Assembly (NCBI RefSeq): GCF_011762095.1
Contig: NZ_JAASQO010000016.1
Coordinates: 1 to 64,000 of the forward strand
Origin: Parvibaculum indicum
GTDB lineage: Bacteria; Pseudomonadota; Alphaproteobacteria; Parvibaculales; Parvibaculaceae
Direction: 5' to 3'
DNA: 64,000 nt
Below the pieces are notes generated by a model. It worked only from the letters and a program-made list of their open reading frames with translations, was not told the DNA's origin and searched no databases. The position numbers were made by a program, and so were the translations under genes. Shown in pieces: positions 28,141 through 38,498 of the stretch. Numbering within the stretch: position 1 is the stretch's first letter; every line of letters begins with the position of its first letter.

Positions 28141-29634
28141 TTATTTGATCTTGATCTCGCCCTTCCGGCCCAGCGTCCGGGCCAGCGCGTTGAGGCGCTT
28201 TTCAACGACTTCGCCGGTCAGCGCCTCGTCCTTGCGGTCGAGGGTAAGGGTCACGAAGTTCTTGCTCACGCTCAGCCTGGTGCGCGGCAGGAGGCCGGTC
28301 GTCGCGCCGCACAGCGTGAAGGCCAGACGGAGCGCCAGGCCCAGCACCAGCGCCCGGTTGTTCTCCTTCTCGTTCATCATGCCGGTGAGATCGCCCAGCA
28401 GGTCCGGCTCTCCCCGCCCCTCATGCCGGTGATAACCCACACGAGCCAGAAAGATACGTCCGGGATGATCGATGCCGGAGAAAGGCGCCAGCATGATCTG
28501 GGTCATGGCGTGATGCGCCCGGTAATCGGGATGCACATACCAGCCGATATCGGCGAGGATGCAGCCGGCGAGCCGCAGCCGCGCTTCCTCCTTGTTTTCG
28601 CCCAGTTGATCCTTGGCGAAGAGCGGCGCGGTCCAGTCGAAGAACTCGTCGCCATGCTCGGGAAAGCGCGCCAGACGGCCCGCCAGATCGTGCGCGCCTG
28701 CGATCAGCGGGTCCTTCGCCTTTTCCTCAGCGTCCAGCCGGTCGAACAGTACGCCCTCGCGCAGACCGTAGGCGGAGACGATGACTTCCTTTGCCCTTGT
28801 GGCGGCCAGGATCTTGTCAAGGATTAGCGCGCCATAGGGCAGCGCATCGATCCGGCGTTCCGACACGTCGGGGATCTGCGAGAGCGTCTTGGGGCCGAGC
28901 TTTTCGATCACGCGGGAAATCTCGGCCGCCTCGGAGGCGGGCATGGAATAATGGTGCAGCACATGGATAGGATACTTGCGCTGCGCCATGTGAATGCGGG
29001 CAAGATTCCGCCAGACGCCGCCGACCGCGTAGAAACGGCGCCCTTCCAGGCGCCTCAGCCAGTCGAGATCCTTGAGTTCCTTCTCGACGATGGTCTCGGC
29101 AAGGGTGAGATTGCCCTTGGAAAGGTCCATGAGGCGCAGCGGCCCGAGCGGCAGCGTGGCGCCCTCGCCCATCTTGCCGCCGCCCACCGTCACCAGTTCG
29201 AGGCTGCCGCCGCCCAGATCGCCCACGACGCCTTCGGCATCGGGCGTGCCGGACAGAACGCCCTGCGCGGCGTAACGGGCCTCGTCCTTGCCGGAAAGGA
29301 TCATGAAGGGAAAGCCGCAGATGTCTTCGGCCTGTCTGACGAATTCGGCCCCGTCCTCCGCGTCGCGCACGGCGGCCGTCGCGGCGACCACCAGCTCGTC
29401 GATCCCGATCTGGTCGCGCAGCGCCATGAAGCGGCGCATCGCCGCCAGCGCCCGTTCCATGCCTTTCGGATCGAGCCGCCCGGTACTCGCAAGGGTACGG
29501 CCAAGGCCGCACATCACCTTTTCATTGAAGACCGGTACCGGATTGCGCTGCGCACCGGCATAGACCACGAGTCGTACAGAGTTTGAGCCGAGATCGATAA
29601 TGCCGAACCGGCCGCTCTTCTTGCTGCGGCTCAC
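28141..29634 (-). CDS. ppx: Exopolyphosphatase Ppx/GppA family
   Basis: The protein has 497 aa. It removes terminal phosphate from polyphosphate and possibly hydrolyses pppGpp. The ASKHA-type phosphate loops are IIDLGSNSVRLVVY near the N-terminus and VGDLGGGSLELV (about 140-151); the catalytic Glu lies in ATAAVRDAEDGAEF. The C-terminal HD-like helical domain is present. It follows ppk in the same direction, 30 bp apart, an operon pairing synthesis with degradation of polyphosphate. Confidence 0.93.
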   Translation of the reverse strand: MSRSKKSGRFGIIDLGSNSVRLVVYAGAQRNPVPVFNEKVMCGLGRTLASTGRLDPKGMERALAAMRRFMALRDQIGIDELVVAATAAVRDAEDGAEFVRQAEDICGFPFMILSGKDEARYAAQGVLSGTPDAEGVVGDLGGGSLELVTVGGGKMGEGATLPLGPLRLMDLSKGNLTLAETIVEKELKDLDWLRRLEGRRFYAVGGVWRNLARIHMAQRKYPIHVLHHYSMPASEAAEISRVIEKLGPKTLSQIPDVSERRIDALPYGALILDKILAATRAKEVIVSAYGLREGVLFDRLDAEEKAKDPLIAGAHDLAGRLARFPEHGDEFFDWTAPLFAKDQLGENKEEARLRLAGCILADIGWYVHPDYRAHHAMTQIMLAPFSGIDHPGRIFLARVGYHRHEGRGEPDLLGDLTGMMNEKENNRALVLGLALRLAFTLCGATTGLLPRTRLSVSKNFVTLTLDRKDEALTGEVVEKRLNALARTLGRKGEIKIK

Positions 29635-29664
29635 TTCAACCCTCTTGGACGTTTGCAGGACGTT

Positions 29665-31974
29665 TTAATCCTGCGCGGCTTTGATGTCGAATTTTGGCGG
29701 CAGATTCTTCTGCAGCGCCTTGCCGCGTCCAGAAAGGCTGGCATTGTTCATGAAATAGGTGTGCGCGTTGAAGGGCTCCTCGCCCTCCGGCACCCTGGTG
29801 CGGACGAATCGGCCATCGGGGCGCAGTTCCCAGCTCTGCTGGTTGTCCTTGAGGTTGGCCAGCATGATCTGGTCCAGCACCTGATCGTGAACCGTGGGGT
29901 TCAGGATCGGCACGAGCGTCTCCACCCGGCGGTCGAGATTGCGCGGCATCCAGTCGGCCGACGAGATATAGACCTTCGCCTTGTCGGAGGGCAGTTCCGC
30001 GCCGTTTCCGAAGCAGACGATGCGGGAATGCTCGAGAAAGCGCCCGACGATGCTCTTTACACGAATATTTTCCGAAAGACCCGGCACGCCCGGACGCAGG
30101 CAGCAGATGCCGCGAATGACGAGTTCGATGTGAACGCCCGCCTGGCTGGCCTTGTAGAGCGCATCGACGAGCGCGGTATCCACCAGCGAGTTCATCTTCG
30201 CCCAGATCGCGGCGGGGCGGCCCGCCCTTGCATTGTCGATCTCGGTCTGGATGTCGGCGAGCAGTCGCTTGCGCAGGTTCAGCGGCGAGACGGAGAGCAG
30301 CTCCATATCCTTCGGCTCGGCATAACCCGTGATGAAGTTGAAGAGCTGTGCCGCGTCATGCGCCAGGCGCGGATCGCAGGTGAACATCGAGCAGTCGGTA
30401 TAGATCTTCGCGGTGATCGGGTGGTAATTGCCCGTGCCGAAATGCACATAGGAGCGCAGCACGCCGCTCTCGCGGCGGACCACCAGCGACACCTTGGCGT
30501 GGGTCTTGAGTTCGATGAAGCCGAACACCACCTGCACGCCGGCGCGTTCCAGGTCGCGCGCCCAGCCGATATTGGCCGCCTCGTCGAAACGCGCCTTCAG
30601 CTCCACCAGCGCCGTGACGGACTTGCCCGCCTCCGCCGCCTCGATCAGCGCCTCCACGATGGGGCTGTCCTTGGAGGTGCGGTAGAGCGTCTGCTTGATC
30701 GCGACGACATCCGGGTCGGCCGCAGCCTGCCGCAGGAACTGCACCACCACGTCGAAAGATTCGTAAGGGTGATGGACCAGAATATCCTTGGCCCGGATCG
30801 CCGCGAGGCAATCGCCGCCATGGTCGCGGATCCGCTCGGGGAAGCGCGCATTATAGGGCGGGAATTTCAGGTCCGGACGATCGTCCACGATGAGCTGGCT
30901 GACCTGGGCAAGCCCCAGAATGCCGTCGACCTGAACCAGTTCCTTTTCGCTGACGTCGAGTTCGTCCACCACGAAATTGCGCAGCCCCTCGGGCGTGGCG
31001 GCTTCGATCTTCAGCCGGATCACGCTGCCCCGGCGACGGCGCTTCAGCGCGCTTTCGAAATAGCGCACGAGGTCTTCGGCTTCTTCCTCGATTTCGATAT
31101 CGCTGTCGCGCAGCAGGCGGAAGGCGCCGCGCCCGGCCACCTGATAGCCGGGGAACAGCCGGTCGAGAAACAGGCCGATCATGTTTTCAAGACTGATGAA
31201 ACGGATCGTGCCTTCCGTACCCCTGCCCCCCATATCAGGCGGCAGGCGCATGAAGCGTTCCACCTGATGGGGCACCGGCAGCAGCGCATCCATCATCTTG
31301 CCATCGCCGATCCGCCTCAGTTGCAGCGCCAGCGCGAAACCGAGATTGGGGATGAAGGGGAAAGGATGCGCCGGGTCGATGGCCAGCGGCGTCAGCACCG
31401 GAAAGACCTGTTCGAGAAAGCGCGTCTCGACCCAGGAGAACTCCTCCTCCGTCACTTCCTCCGGCTCCAGCAGGCAGATGCCCGCCTGACGCAATTCCTT
31501 CAGCAACTCGCCGAGGCGGTCCTGCTGATCGTTCATCAGCTCGTTCGCCATCGCGTTCACGCGGTCGAGCTGCTGGGCCACCGTCAGCCCGTCCGGGCTC
31601 ATCGTCTCCACGCCCGCGCGCACCTGGCCGCGCAGGCCCGCCACGCGGACCATGTAGAACTCGTCCAGGTTGGAGGCCGAGATGGACAGGAAGCGCAGCC
31701 GTTCCAGAAGCGGGTGGTTGGGGTTTTCCGACTCTTCCAGCACGCGCCGGTTGAAGGCCAGCCAGGACAGCTCGCGATTGATGAACCGTTCGGGCCGGGT
31801 CATGTCGATCGACGTGACCGGAATATCCGGCGCCGCCGTCGCGCCGGACTTCGGCGCCGCGGGCCTGGACGCGGCCGGCTTGGACGCTGCCGGTTTGGGC
31901 GCGGCGTCCCGGGCGTCATCCGGCTGGGCCATATCGCTGGCCGCGGCGTTTCGCGTGGCTTTACCGGTGGTCAT
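29665..31974 (-). CDS. ppk1: Polyphosphate kinase 1
   Basis: The protein has 769 aa. It reversibly makes inorganic polyphosphate from ATP through a phosphohistidine. [18 protein letters not shown] opens the core at about residue 43. [17 protein letters not shown] (cited in part) carries the autophosphorylated His, and [13 protein letters not shown]-like and GNAR-like phospholipase-D-type segments follow. The first 40 residues are an Ala/Pro/Lys-rich extension (repeats of KPAAS) not found in E. coli Ppk. It is first in the ppk-ppx pair. Confidence 0.95.
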   Translation of the reverse strand: MTTGKATRNAAASDMAQPDDARDAAPKPAASKPAASRPAAPKSGATAAPDIPVTSIDMTRPERFINRELSWLAFNRRVLEESENPNHPLLERLRFLSISASNLDEFYMVRVAGLRGQVRAGVETMSPDGLTVAQQLDRVNAMANELMNDQQDRLGELLKELRQAGICLLEPEEVTEEEFSWVETRFLEQVFPVLTPLAIDPAHPFPFIPNLGFALALQLRRIGDGKMMDALLPVPHQVERFMRLPPDMGGRGTEGTIRFISLENMIGLFLDRLFPGYQVAGRGAFRLLRDSDIEIEEEAEDLVRYFESALKRRRRGSVIRLKIEAATPEGLRNFVVDELDVSEKELVQVDGILGLAQVSQLIVDDRPDLKFPPYNARFPERIRDHGGDCLAAIRAKDILVHHPYESFDVVVQFLRQAAADPDVVAIKQTLYRTSKDSPIVEALIEAAEAGKSVTALVELKARFDEAANIGWARDLERAGVQVVFGFIELKTHAKVSLVVRRESGVLRSYVHFGTGNYHPITAKIYTDCSMFTCDPRLAHDAAQLFNFITGYAEPKDMELLSVSPLNLRKRLLADIQTEIDNARAGRPAAIWAKMNSLVDTALVDALYKASQAGVHIELVIRGICCLRPGVPGLSENIRVKSIVGRFLEHSRIVCFGNGAELPSDKAKVYISSADWMPRNLDRRVETLVPILNPTVHDQVLDQIMLANLKDNQQSWELRPDGRFVRTRVPEGEEPFNAHTYFMNNASLSGRGKALQKNLPPKFDIKAAQD

Positions 31975-32108
31975 GTGGGGCGCGTCTTTCTGTTCAGCCT
32001 GTCGGCTATCAAATCGAATGATGAAACGGATCGCAGATTACGAAAACTATATGACCAAGATATGACCCCGAAAAGCCGATTTCGCCTGAACGCTCAAAGG
32101 CTTGGGGG

Positions 32109-32786
32109 TCAATCCTGCGCCGGGCCGCGCTCCAGTATCTCGGCGGCGAGCCGCGGCCCCAAAGGCCGTTTCCCCGCCAGGGACGCCTCGTCCAGCGCGG
32201 CCACCAGCGCACGGGCCGCCGCCACAGAGCGCTCCATGCGCGGCAGCAGAAAGGGGATCAGCGTTTCCGGCACATTGAGCTGGCGGTCGTCGAAGAGCTT
32301 TGCCAGCACGCCTGCCAGCAGGTCGTCGTCGGGGCTGCCCAGTTCGGCATGCGGCGCGGCGCGCAGGCGCGAGGCGAGATCGGGCAAGGTAAAGGGATGC
32401 TGAGCGGGCGCGGTGCGCGAGGTCATCAGCAGGAACCCGCCCTCTTCCCGCGTCAGGTTCACCAGATGGAAAAGCGCCCGCTCGCCCTTTTCCGACAGCG
32501 CGTCGATGCCCTCCAGCACCAGCGGACCGCTCGCGGCCAGGGCGGCGATATCGGCGTCGGGCAAGTCGGCGGGCGCGACGTGCCGCGCATCGCTTCTCAT
32601 GCGCCAGACCTCGGCGAGATGCGATTTGCCGCTTCCCGCCGGTCCCGACAGGACGAGCCATGGCGCCGACCAGTCCGGCCAGGCGTCGATCATCGCGACC
32701 GCGGTCTCGTTCGACGCTGCGACCAGAAAATCCTCCCGCCCCAGCGCCGGGCGGTGCGGCAATGCCAATACGAGTTGCCGGGCCAT
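32109..32786 (-). CDS. hdaA: DnaA-related regulatory inactivator HdaA
   Basis: The protein has 225 aa, typical of Hda. It is a DnaA-like AAA+ protein that works with the sliding clamp to promote DnaA-ATP hydrolysis. MARQLVLALPHRPALGREDFLV includes a QLVLAL segment resembling the clamp-binding motif of HdaA proteins. Walker A is GPAGSGKSHL; the Walker B region VLEGIDAL is degenerate. The start codon ATG overlaps the stop of the transporter gene (TGATG), implying translational coupling, the normal arrangement in alphaproteobacteria. Confidence 0.9.
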   Translation of the reverse strand: MARQLVLALPHRPALGREDFLVAASNETAVAMIDAWPDWSAPWLVLSGPAGSGKSHLAEVWRMRSDARHVAPADLPDADIAALAASGPLVLEGIDALSEKGERALFHLVNLTREEGGFLLMTSRTAPAQHPFTLPDLASRLRAAPHAELGSPDDDLLAGVLAKLFDDRQLNVPETLIPFLLPRMERSVAAARALVAALDEASLAGKRPLGPRLAAEILERGPAQD

Positions 32787-33949
32787 CAGCCTTCCGGTGT
32801 TTCCTTGGTGGGCGCCACGCCGGGCGGGACGGGCCGCCCTTCCGCATGCTGGGCCTGCGCCACCATATCGCCCGATCCCGTCGAATAGGCCCGGTCGCCG
32901 AGATAGAGCGGGCTCGTCTGATAGCGCGCCACCGAATAACGCGCGACGACGCCGATTGCCGCGGCGACGGGCACGGCCAGCAGGGCGCCGACGAAACCGA
33001 ACAGCGCGCCGAAGGCGAACAGTGCGAACATCACCCAGACGGGATGAAGCTGCACCCGGTCGCCCACCAGCTTGGGCTGGAGGAAATTGCCCTCCACGAT
33101 CTGCCCCAGCTGGTAGATCGCCATGATAAGAATGATCTGGGTGTAGTCGGGCCAGAACTGAAGCAGCGCCAGAATGAGCGAAATGACGAAGCCGGTCAGC
33201 GATCCCAGATAGGGAATGAAGCTGATGATGCCGGATATGATCCCGACGATGAGACCGAAGCGCAGTCCCGCCGCCGACAGGGCAATGGCGTAATAGGTGC
33301 CCAGAATGATGCAGACCAGCACCTGACCGCGCACATAGCCTTCCAGCACCGTGTCGATCTCGCGGGCCAGCGCCCGGATGGTCGGCGCGTGGTCGCGCGG
33401 CAGCAACTGGTCGATCCGCTCCACCATCCGGTCCCAGTCGAGCAGCAGATAGAAGGCGACGACCGGCGTCACCACCACCAGGGCGATGACGCCCGCGATC
33501 TGAAGCCCCTGCGACCCGACCGAGGCGATGATGTTCAGCAGCCAGCCGAAGCTGTCGCCCAGCGAATTCTTGATGGCGTCCTGAATATCCGCCGCGCGCT
33601 CGCCGAAGATCGCCTCGAGCCGGGCCGAGGTCAGGTGCAGCAGCCCCTGTCTCGCCTCTTCCAGCAGATTCGGCAGCGATTCCGCCAGCGAAACCGCCTG
33701 CTGCACGACGGGCGGCAATATCAGGATCGCCGCCACCACCATGACGATGACGAAGAAGATGGTGATTACCCCGGTCGCCCAGAGGCGCGACAACCCCCAC
33801 TCCTCCAGCTTGTCGGCCATCGGATCGAGGAAATAGGCAATCGCCATGCCCGCCACGAAGGGCAGGAGAATGCTTTCAAGCAGCCAGAGCATGAGCACGA
33901 AGACGAACGCCACGATGGCCCAGACGATCAATTGCCGCTGAATGCTCAT
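32786..33949 (-). CDS. AI-2E family membrane transporter (PerM-like)
   Basis: The protein has 387 aa with about eight transmembrane segments. The start cluster (RQLIVWAIVAFVFVLMLWLL) and the C-terminal block GIISGIISFIPYLGSLTGFVIS and LQPKLVGDRVQLHPVWVMFALFAFGALFGFVG (each cited in part) are family hallmarks. Members export autoinducer-2 or other small molecules or act as Na+/H+ antiporters; the substrate here is unknown. It is upstream of and coupled to hdaA, and 43 bp downstream of the DUF2066 gene. Confidence 0.9.
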   Translation of the reverse strand: MSIQRQLIVWAIVAFVFVLMLWLLESILLPFVAGMAIAYFLDPMADKLEEWGLSRLWATGVITIFFVIVMVVAAILILPPVVQQAVSLAESLPNLLEEARQGLLHLTSARLEAIFGERAADIQDAIKNSLGDSFGWLLNIIASVGSQGLQIAGVIALVVVTPVVAFYLLLDWDRMVERIDQLLPRDHAPTIRALAREIDTVLEGYVRGQVLVCIILGTYYAIALSAAGLRFGLIVGIISGIISFIPYLGSLTGFVISLILALLQFWPDYTQIILIMAIYQLGQIVEGNFLQPKLVGDRVQLHPVWVMFALFAFGALFGFVGALLAVPVAAAIGVVARYSVARYQTSPLYLGDRAYSTGSGDMVAQAQHAEGRPVPPGVAPTKETPEG

Positions 33950-33992
33950 TGCCCTCTCCCCGGCCGGTCTCGTTGCGGATCGGCGATGCCTG

Positions 33993-35285
33993 TCACGGCT
34001 GCACTTTCAGAACCCAGTGCCGGCCGCTTTCGATTGTCTGTTCCGCCATATCGGCGGCGGCGCCCTGCATTGCGTCCATCGGGTCGCGGCGCCGCGTCTG
34101 CCGTTCCTCGGGCGTCAGGAAACCGCCTTCCTCAGGCACCCGGGTTTCGGCGGACGCATCATCGCCCGGCTCGGCGACCGGCGACATGCCCGTATCCGCG
34201 CCATCGGCCGAGGGGCCCTGGATGGCCGCGCCGTCCGGGGAGAGCGCGATGCCCTGCTGGGCGAGGGAAAGCGCCAGCCTTTCCGGCGCGCCCTTGAAGG
34301 AGAGATGCAGTTCGGCCGCGCCGCCGGTAATGCCCATCACGTCCATGCCGGTAATGAGCGGGGTGCTGCCCAGCCCCTGGCGGATCTTCTGCCACTCGCC
34401 CAGATTGGCAAAACTGGCCGTCGCATTCAGTTCGCGTATGCGGGTATCGCGGACGATGATCTGGCGCTTCCACTGGATCCCCAGCGAGGTGAGCATGCCT
34501 TGCGCGGCCTGCGCGGCGGCGCCTTCCAGCGTCTCGTCCTCGAAGGAACGCTGGATCGGTTCCTGCGACGCCGGATCGCCGTAATGGGTAACGGTCACGT
34601 CGAGCACCGTCTTGCCGTCCCGCGGGCTGGCCTTGGCCAGCGCCACCACGGCGTCGGCGGCGCCATAGCGGTCGGCCAGCGTCTTCAGCGCCTCGGCATC
34701 GCCCGACACCGCCTTGTCGACGGGGACGAGGCTCATTTCGTCGATGTCGCCCAGCGGCACGATGAGCGGCTTCATCGCACCGGCGAGATCGCGCTCGTTC
34801 CATGCCTTGCGCCAGGGATTGTCGTCTTCCCAGAGGATGCGGGTTCCGTCCTTTTCCAGCACCGGCAGGAGCAGCGCCGGGCGGGCCTGCGTTTCGGCAT
34901 AGGGAACGCCGGACCGGCCGAGAATGCCGCGCACCGCCCCGCGCTGGAAGCTCACGATCAGGTCGGCGATATAGCGGGTGGAACTCGCCTTTTCATCGGC
35001 GACCTGAAAGCCGGAGACGGCGTTCTGGGCCATCCCGTCATCCACCGGGGGAAGTTTGTCCCAGTCTTCCGGCAGGGTCAGGCGCTGCATCAGCAGCGTC
35101 AGCGCCTCGCGCTGGCCTTTCGCCTGCGCCAGTCCGCGCGCCGTGGCGGCGCTGTCGGCGGTCACGTCCACATGCACGTTCTTCACCGTAAACAGCTCGC
35201 CCGCGCCGGCCGGGAGGGCGCCGAATACGATCTGCGATGCGAGGAAAAGCCCTGCGACGGGCAGGAGCCGGTAAATCGCCTTCAT
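33993..35285 (-). CDS. DUF2066 domain protein, secreted
   Basis: The protein has 430 aa from MKAIYRLLPVAG, preceded by GAAGG; an in-frame extension to 35387 lacks such a site. A signal peptide (about 1-29) ends near LPAGAGE. The DUF2066 region covers about 30-330, containing ALTLLMQRLTLPEDW and YIADLIVSFQRGAVRGIL. The C-terminal 100 residues are acidic, low-complexity and include a Glu/Arg-rich stretch. Function is unknown; in alphaproteobacteria it usually sits beside purM and the PerM/hdaA genes, as here. It is divergent from purM. Confidence 0.85.
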   Translation of the reverse strand: MKAIYRLLPVAGLFLASQIVFGALPAGAGELFTVKNVHVDVTADSAATARGLAQAKGQREALTLLMQRLTLPEDWDKLPPVDDGMAQNAVSGFQVADEKASSTRYIADLIVSFQRGAVRGILGRSGVPYAETQARPALLLPVLEKDGTRILWEDDNPWRKAWNERDLAGAMKPLIVPLGDIDEMSLVPVDKAVSGDAEALKTLADRYGAADAVVALAKASPRDGKTVLDVTVTHYGDPASQEPIQRSFEDETLEGAAAQAAQGMLTSLGIQWKRQIIVRDTRIRELNATASFANLGEWQKIRQGLGSTPLITGMDVMGITGGAAELHLSFKGAPERLALSLAQQGIALSPDGAAIQGPSADGADTGMSPVAEPGDDASAETRVPEEGGFLTPEERQTRRRDPMDAMQGAAADMAEQTIESGRHWVLKVQP

Positions 35286-35560
35286 GAACTGGCCTTCAAT
35301 TCTGTCCCGGAAACGCTCGACTGCGCCCCCGCCCTGGACGGCGGGGTCCTTGGATTTCCGCGACACTATACCATCGCGCCCGCTCACGCGAAGGCGGCCG
35401 GGCCAAAAAGCCGCCGCAATCCGCGCTTATCCACGCATTCTTCCTCTTCCCGCCGGCTTCTTTCCGGCTTCCCGGCCCGTTCTGCCGCAGCCACTTGCGC
35501 ACGGGCTCAATTTCGGGTGGTTTATGCCCTTCGATTCCCCCTCCCTGAAGACGGCGCGAC

Positions 35561-36655
35561 ATGGCCTCCAATCCTGAAAATCCGGACCGCAGCAACCGCT
35601 ACACCTATGCCAAGGCGGGCGTCGACATCGACGCCGGAAACGAGCTGGTACAGCAGATCAAACCGCTGGCCGCCTCCACGCGCCGGGCGGGCGCGGATGC
35701 CGCGCTTGGCGGGTTCGGCGGCCTGTTCGACCTGGCCGCTTGCGGCTTCAGGGATCCGCTGCTGGTCGCCGCCAATGACGGGGTGGGCACCAAGCTGCGC
35801 GTCGCCATCGAGGCGGATGAGCATGAGACGGTCGGCATCGATCTCGTCGCCATGTGCGTGAACGACCTCGTCGTGCAGGGCGCCGAGCCGCTCTTCTTTC
35901 TCGACTATTACGCGACCGGCCATCTGGATGTGGATGTGGCGCGCTCGGTCGTGTCCGGCATCGCGGAAGGATGCCGCCAGGCCCATTGCGCGCTGATCGG
36001 CGGCGAGACCGCGGAAATGCCGGGCATGTACTCCAGGGGCGATTACGACCTTGCGGGCTTTGCCGTCGGCGCGGTCGAACGCGACGGCGTGCTGCCGCGC
36101 GCCGACCTCAAGGCGGGCGACGTGCTGCTGGGCCTTGCCTCTTCCGGTTTCCACTCCAACGGCTATTCGCTCGTCCGCCGCATCGTGGAAGACGAGCGGC
36201 TTTCATGGTCGGCCCCTTTCCCCGGCGGCGACGGCGCGAATATCGGCCAGACGCTGCTGACGCCGACGCGCATCTATGTCCGCTCGCTCTTGTCGGCGAT
36301 CCGCGAGACGCAGGCCGTGAAGGCGATGGCGCATATCACCGGCGGCGGCTTTGTCGAAAACATCCCCCGCGTGCTGCCGGACGGTCTCGCCGCCCGCATC
36401 GACGGCGCAAGCTGGTCCATGCCGCCCGTCTTCCGCTGGCTGATGAAGCTGGGCGGGCTCGACGAGGCGGAGATGGGCCGCACCTTCAATTGCGGTATCG
36501 GCATGGTTGTGGTCGCGGATGCGGACAAGGCCGAGGACGTCGCGAGCTTCCTGCGCGGCGCGGGCGAAACCGTCTATCGCATCGGCGAACTGGCCGAAGC
36601 GGAAAACGGCGGCGAGCGCGTCGTCATCGAGGGCGAACTGGGGTCTGGCCGCTGA
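35561..36655 (+). CDS. purM: Phosphoribosylformylglycinamidine cyclo-ligase (AIR synthetase)
   Basis: The protein has 364 aa. It closes the imidazole ring in purine synthesis using [39 protein letters not shown] and [15 protein letters not shown] are PurM signatures. Its stop overlaps the purN start by one base (TGATG), giving a coupled purM-purN operon. The 275-bp divergent region to DUF2066 shows no obvious operator. Confidence 0.97.
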   Translation: MASNPENPDRSNRYTYAKAGVDIDAGNELVQQIKPLAASTRRAGADAALGGFGGLFDLAACGFRDPLLVAANDGVGTKLRVAIEADEHETVGIDLVAMCVNDLVVQGAEPLFFLDYYATGHLDVDVARSVVSGIAEGCRQAHCALIGGETAEMPGMYSRGDYDLAGFAVGAVERDGVLPRADLKAGDVLLGLASSGFHSNGYSLVRRIVEDERLSWSAPFPGGDGANIGQTLLTPTRIYVRSLLSAIRETQAVKAMAHITGGGFVENIPRVLPDGLAARIDGASWSMPPVFRWLMKLGGLDEAEMGRTFNCGIGMVVVADADKAEDVASFLRGAGETVYRIGELAEAENGGERVVIEGELGSGR

Positions 36656-37302
36656 TGCGCATTGCCGTACTGATTTCGGGCCGCGGTTCCAACCTCAAGG
36701 CCCTGATCGATGCCTGCGCGGCGGAAGATTTCCCCGCCGACATCGGCCTTGTGCTGTCCAACCGGCCGAACGCATCGGGCCTCCTCCATGCCGAGGAAGC
36801 CGGTATCCCCCACAAGGTGATCGACCACAAGGAATTCAAGACGCGCGAAGAGTTCGACGCGGTGCTTCACCGCACGCTGGAGGATGCGGAGATCGAACTC
36901 GCCTGCAATGCGGGCTTCATGCGCATCCTGACCGACGATTTCGTCAACAGGTGGCGCGACCGGATGCTCAACATCCATCCCTCGCTCCTGCCCGCCTTCA
37001 AGGGCCTGCATGTGCATCAGCGCGCGATCGACGCAGGCGTACGCATTTCGGGCGCGACCGTGCATTTCGTCCGCCCCGAGATGGATGAAGGCCCCATCGT
37101 CGCGCAGGCCGCCGTGCCGGTTCTGCCGGATGATACCGCGGATGTGCTGGCGGAGCGCATTCTGGCGGCGGAACACAAGCTCTACCCCTTTGCGCTGCGC
37201 CTCGTCGCAGAGGGCAAGGCGCGCGTCGCCGATGAGCGGGTCGTCATCTCCGACGGCATCCCCGACGCGCCCGCGCCCATCTTCATGCCGCCACTGGGCT
37301 AG
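36655..37302 (+). CDS. purN: Phosphoribosylglycinamide formyltransferase
   Basis: The protein has 215 aa. It transfers formyl from 10-formyl-THF to GAR in purine synthesis. ISGRGSNLKALIDA binds the phosphate; the catalytic Asn-His-Asp set lies in MLNIHPSLLPAFKG and GATVHFVRPEMDEGPI. The start is fixed by the overlap with purM and the conserved [13 protein letters not shown] start. The frame is open far upstream within purM, but that is a shadow. Confidence 0.97.
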   Translation: MRIAVLISGRGSNLKALIDACAAEDFPADIGLVLSNRPNASGLLHAEEAGIPHKVIDHKEFKTREEFDAVLHRTLEDAEIELACNAGFMRILTDDFVNRWRDRMLNIHPSLLPAFKGLHVHQRAIDAGVRISGATVHFVRPEMDEGPIVAQAAVPVLPDDTADVLAERILAAEHKLYPFALRLVAEGKARVADERVVISDGIPDAPAPIFMPPLG

Positions 37303-37320
37303 AGCATCGGGCTCAATAGC

Positions 37321-37448
37321 CCTCCCCCTTGACGGGGGAGGGTTGGGAGGGGGTGACGCGACACGCGCATGCGCCCGAGATTGCGGCAACGCCTCCCCCC
37401 ACCCGGAAATTCGCTCCGCAAATTTCCGACCTCCCCGCCAGGGGGAGG
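37321..37448. repeat. Composite intergenic inverted-repeat element
   Basis: Two GC-rich hairpins bracket the element: CCTCCCCC-TTGAC-GGGGGAGG (37321-37341) and CCTCCCC/GGGGAGG (37430-37448). Between them is GGAAATTCG...CAAATTTCC, another near-palindrome. It occupies the convergent purN/hydroxylase gap. Such CCTCCCC-rich mosaic repeats are common between genes in alphaproteobacteria, and the hairpins could terminate both transcripts. Confidence 0.7.
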
Positions 37449-37475
37449 TAGATTCCGTTCAGAAGGCAAAGCCAA

Positions 37476-38375
37476 TCAAAGCGGCTGACGGGTGAACGGC
37501 ACTTTCAACTGCCCGAGGAAATTTTCCGGCATGGGCTGTTCGATCCCGATATCGCGGGGCGGGCGGCGCGGCGAGTTGTAGAAGCTGCCGAAAAGCTGGT
37601 CGAACAGCATCAGGTTCTCGCCATAGTTGCGGTTGCCCTCGCTCAGATCCTTGGAGTGATGCCAGCGATGCAGCGAGGGCGTGTTGAAGACATAGCTCAG
37701 AACGCCGCAGCGCATCTCGATATTGCAGTGGGTCAGAAGACCGACAAAGGCCGTCACCGCGCTGACCAGCAGCAGCACGGGGTCCGGCGCGCCGAGCAGC
37801 AGCAGGATCGGGATGCCCACCGCGAGGCCGGTCAGCGTATCCACGAGGTGGAAACGCCCGGTATTGAAGAACCAGAGCCGCGTCACGCTGTGATGCACCG
37901 CATGGAAGCGCCAGAGCCAGGGCCATTCATGCGCCAGGCGATGCTTCCAGTAGAGCGGGAACTCGATGACGACGAGACCGAGCGCGAGCTGGAAGACGAG
38001 CGGCCATTCGGACGGCCAGATGCCGCCTTCCTGCGGCGCCACCCATCCGGCAATCCCCATGAAGACGATCACCGTGATCAGCACCTGCGCCACGCCCTTG
38101 TTCAGCACGGTATGCAGGAGGTCCGGCAGCATCTGACCGTCATTTTCGAGCCAGGCCCGCTCATGCGGCATGATGCGCTCGAGGCTGGCGATGGCGAGCG
38201 CCAGCCCAAGATAGGTCGCGTTGAAGGCGGCCACCCCATGCCCGGTGGACATGGCAGCCCATACAATGGCCAGCGGCACGGCAAAGAGCAGCGGCCAGAG
38301 AACGACAGACAATACGCGTCTCAAGATTTCGTCTCGCTTTATCGGCAATGTGCTTCGGTCGAAAAAGACTAGCAT
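37476..38375 (-). CDS. Fatty acid hydroxylase/sterol desaturase superfamily membrane protein
   Basis: The protein has 299 aa with several transmembrane segments (about 22-42, 52-68, 95-112, 125-145 and 185-210). The di-iron histidine clusters are HRLAH (145-149), HAVHH (158-162) and HRWHH (about 238), the pattern of this O2-dependent hydroxylase/desaturase family. Function may be hydroxylation of a lipid; the substrate is not shown. It is convergent with purN and 123 bp downstream of ndk, separated from it by a strong terminator. Confidence 0.85.
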   Translation of the reverse strand: MLVFFDRSTLPIKRDEILRRVLSVVLWPLLFAVPLAIVWAAMSTGHGVAAFNATYLGLALAIASLERIMPHERAWLENDGQMLPDLLHTVLNKGVAQVLITVIVFMGIAGWVAPQEGGIWPSEWPLVFQLALGLVVIEFPLYWKHRLAHEWPWLWRFHAVHHSVTRLWFFNTGRFHLVDTLTGLAVGIPILLLLGAPDPVLLLVSAVTAFVGLLTHCNIEMRCGVLSYVFNTPSLHRWHHSKDLSEGNRNYGENLMLFDQLFGSFYNSPRRPPRDIGIEQPMPENFLGQLKVPFTRQPL

Positions 38376-38436
38376 GCGATTCCATCCCGCGAGGCCGATC
38401 GGGCGATTGCCTTGCGAAGTGTTGCCGAAAAAGCAA

Positions 38437-38475
38437 AAGGCCCCGCCCCCTTTTGCATTTCAGGGGCGGGGCCTT
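38437..38475 (-). terminator. Intrinsic terminator of ndk
   Basis: A 13-bp stem, AAGGCCCCGCCCC (38437-38449) pairing with GGGGCGGGGCCTT (38463-38475), lies 24 bp beyond the ndk stop. On the minus strand it is followed by TTGCTTTTTCGG, a U-rich tail. Confidence 0.8.
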
Positions 38476-38498
38476 GCGAATTCGTCCGGCGACTGAAA

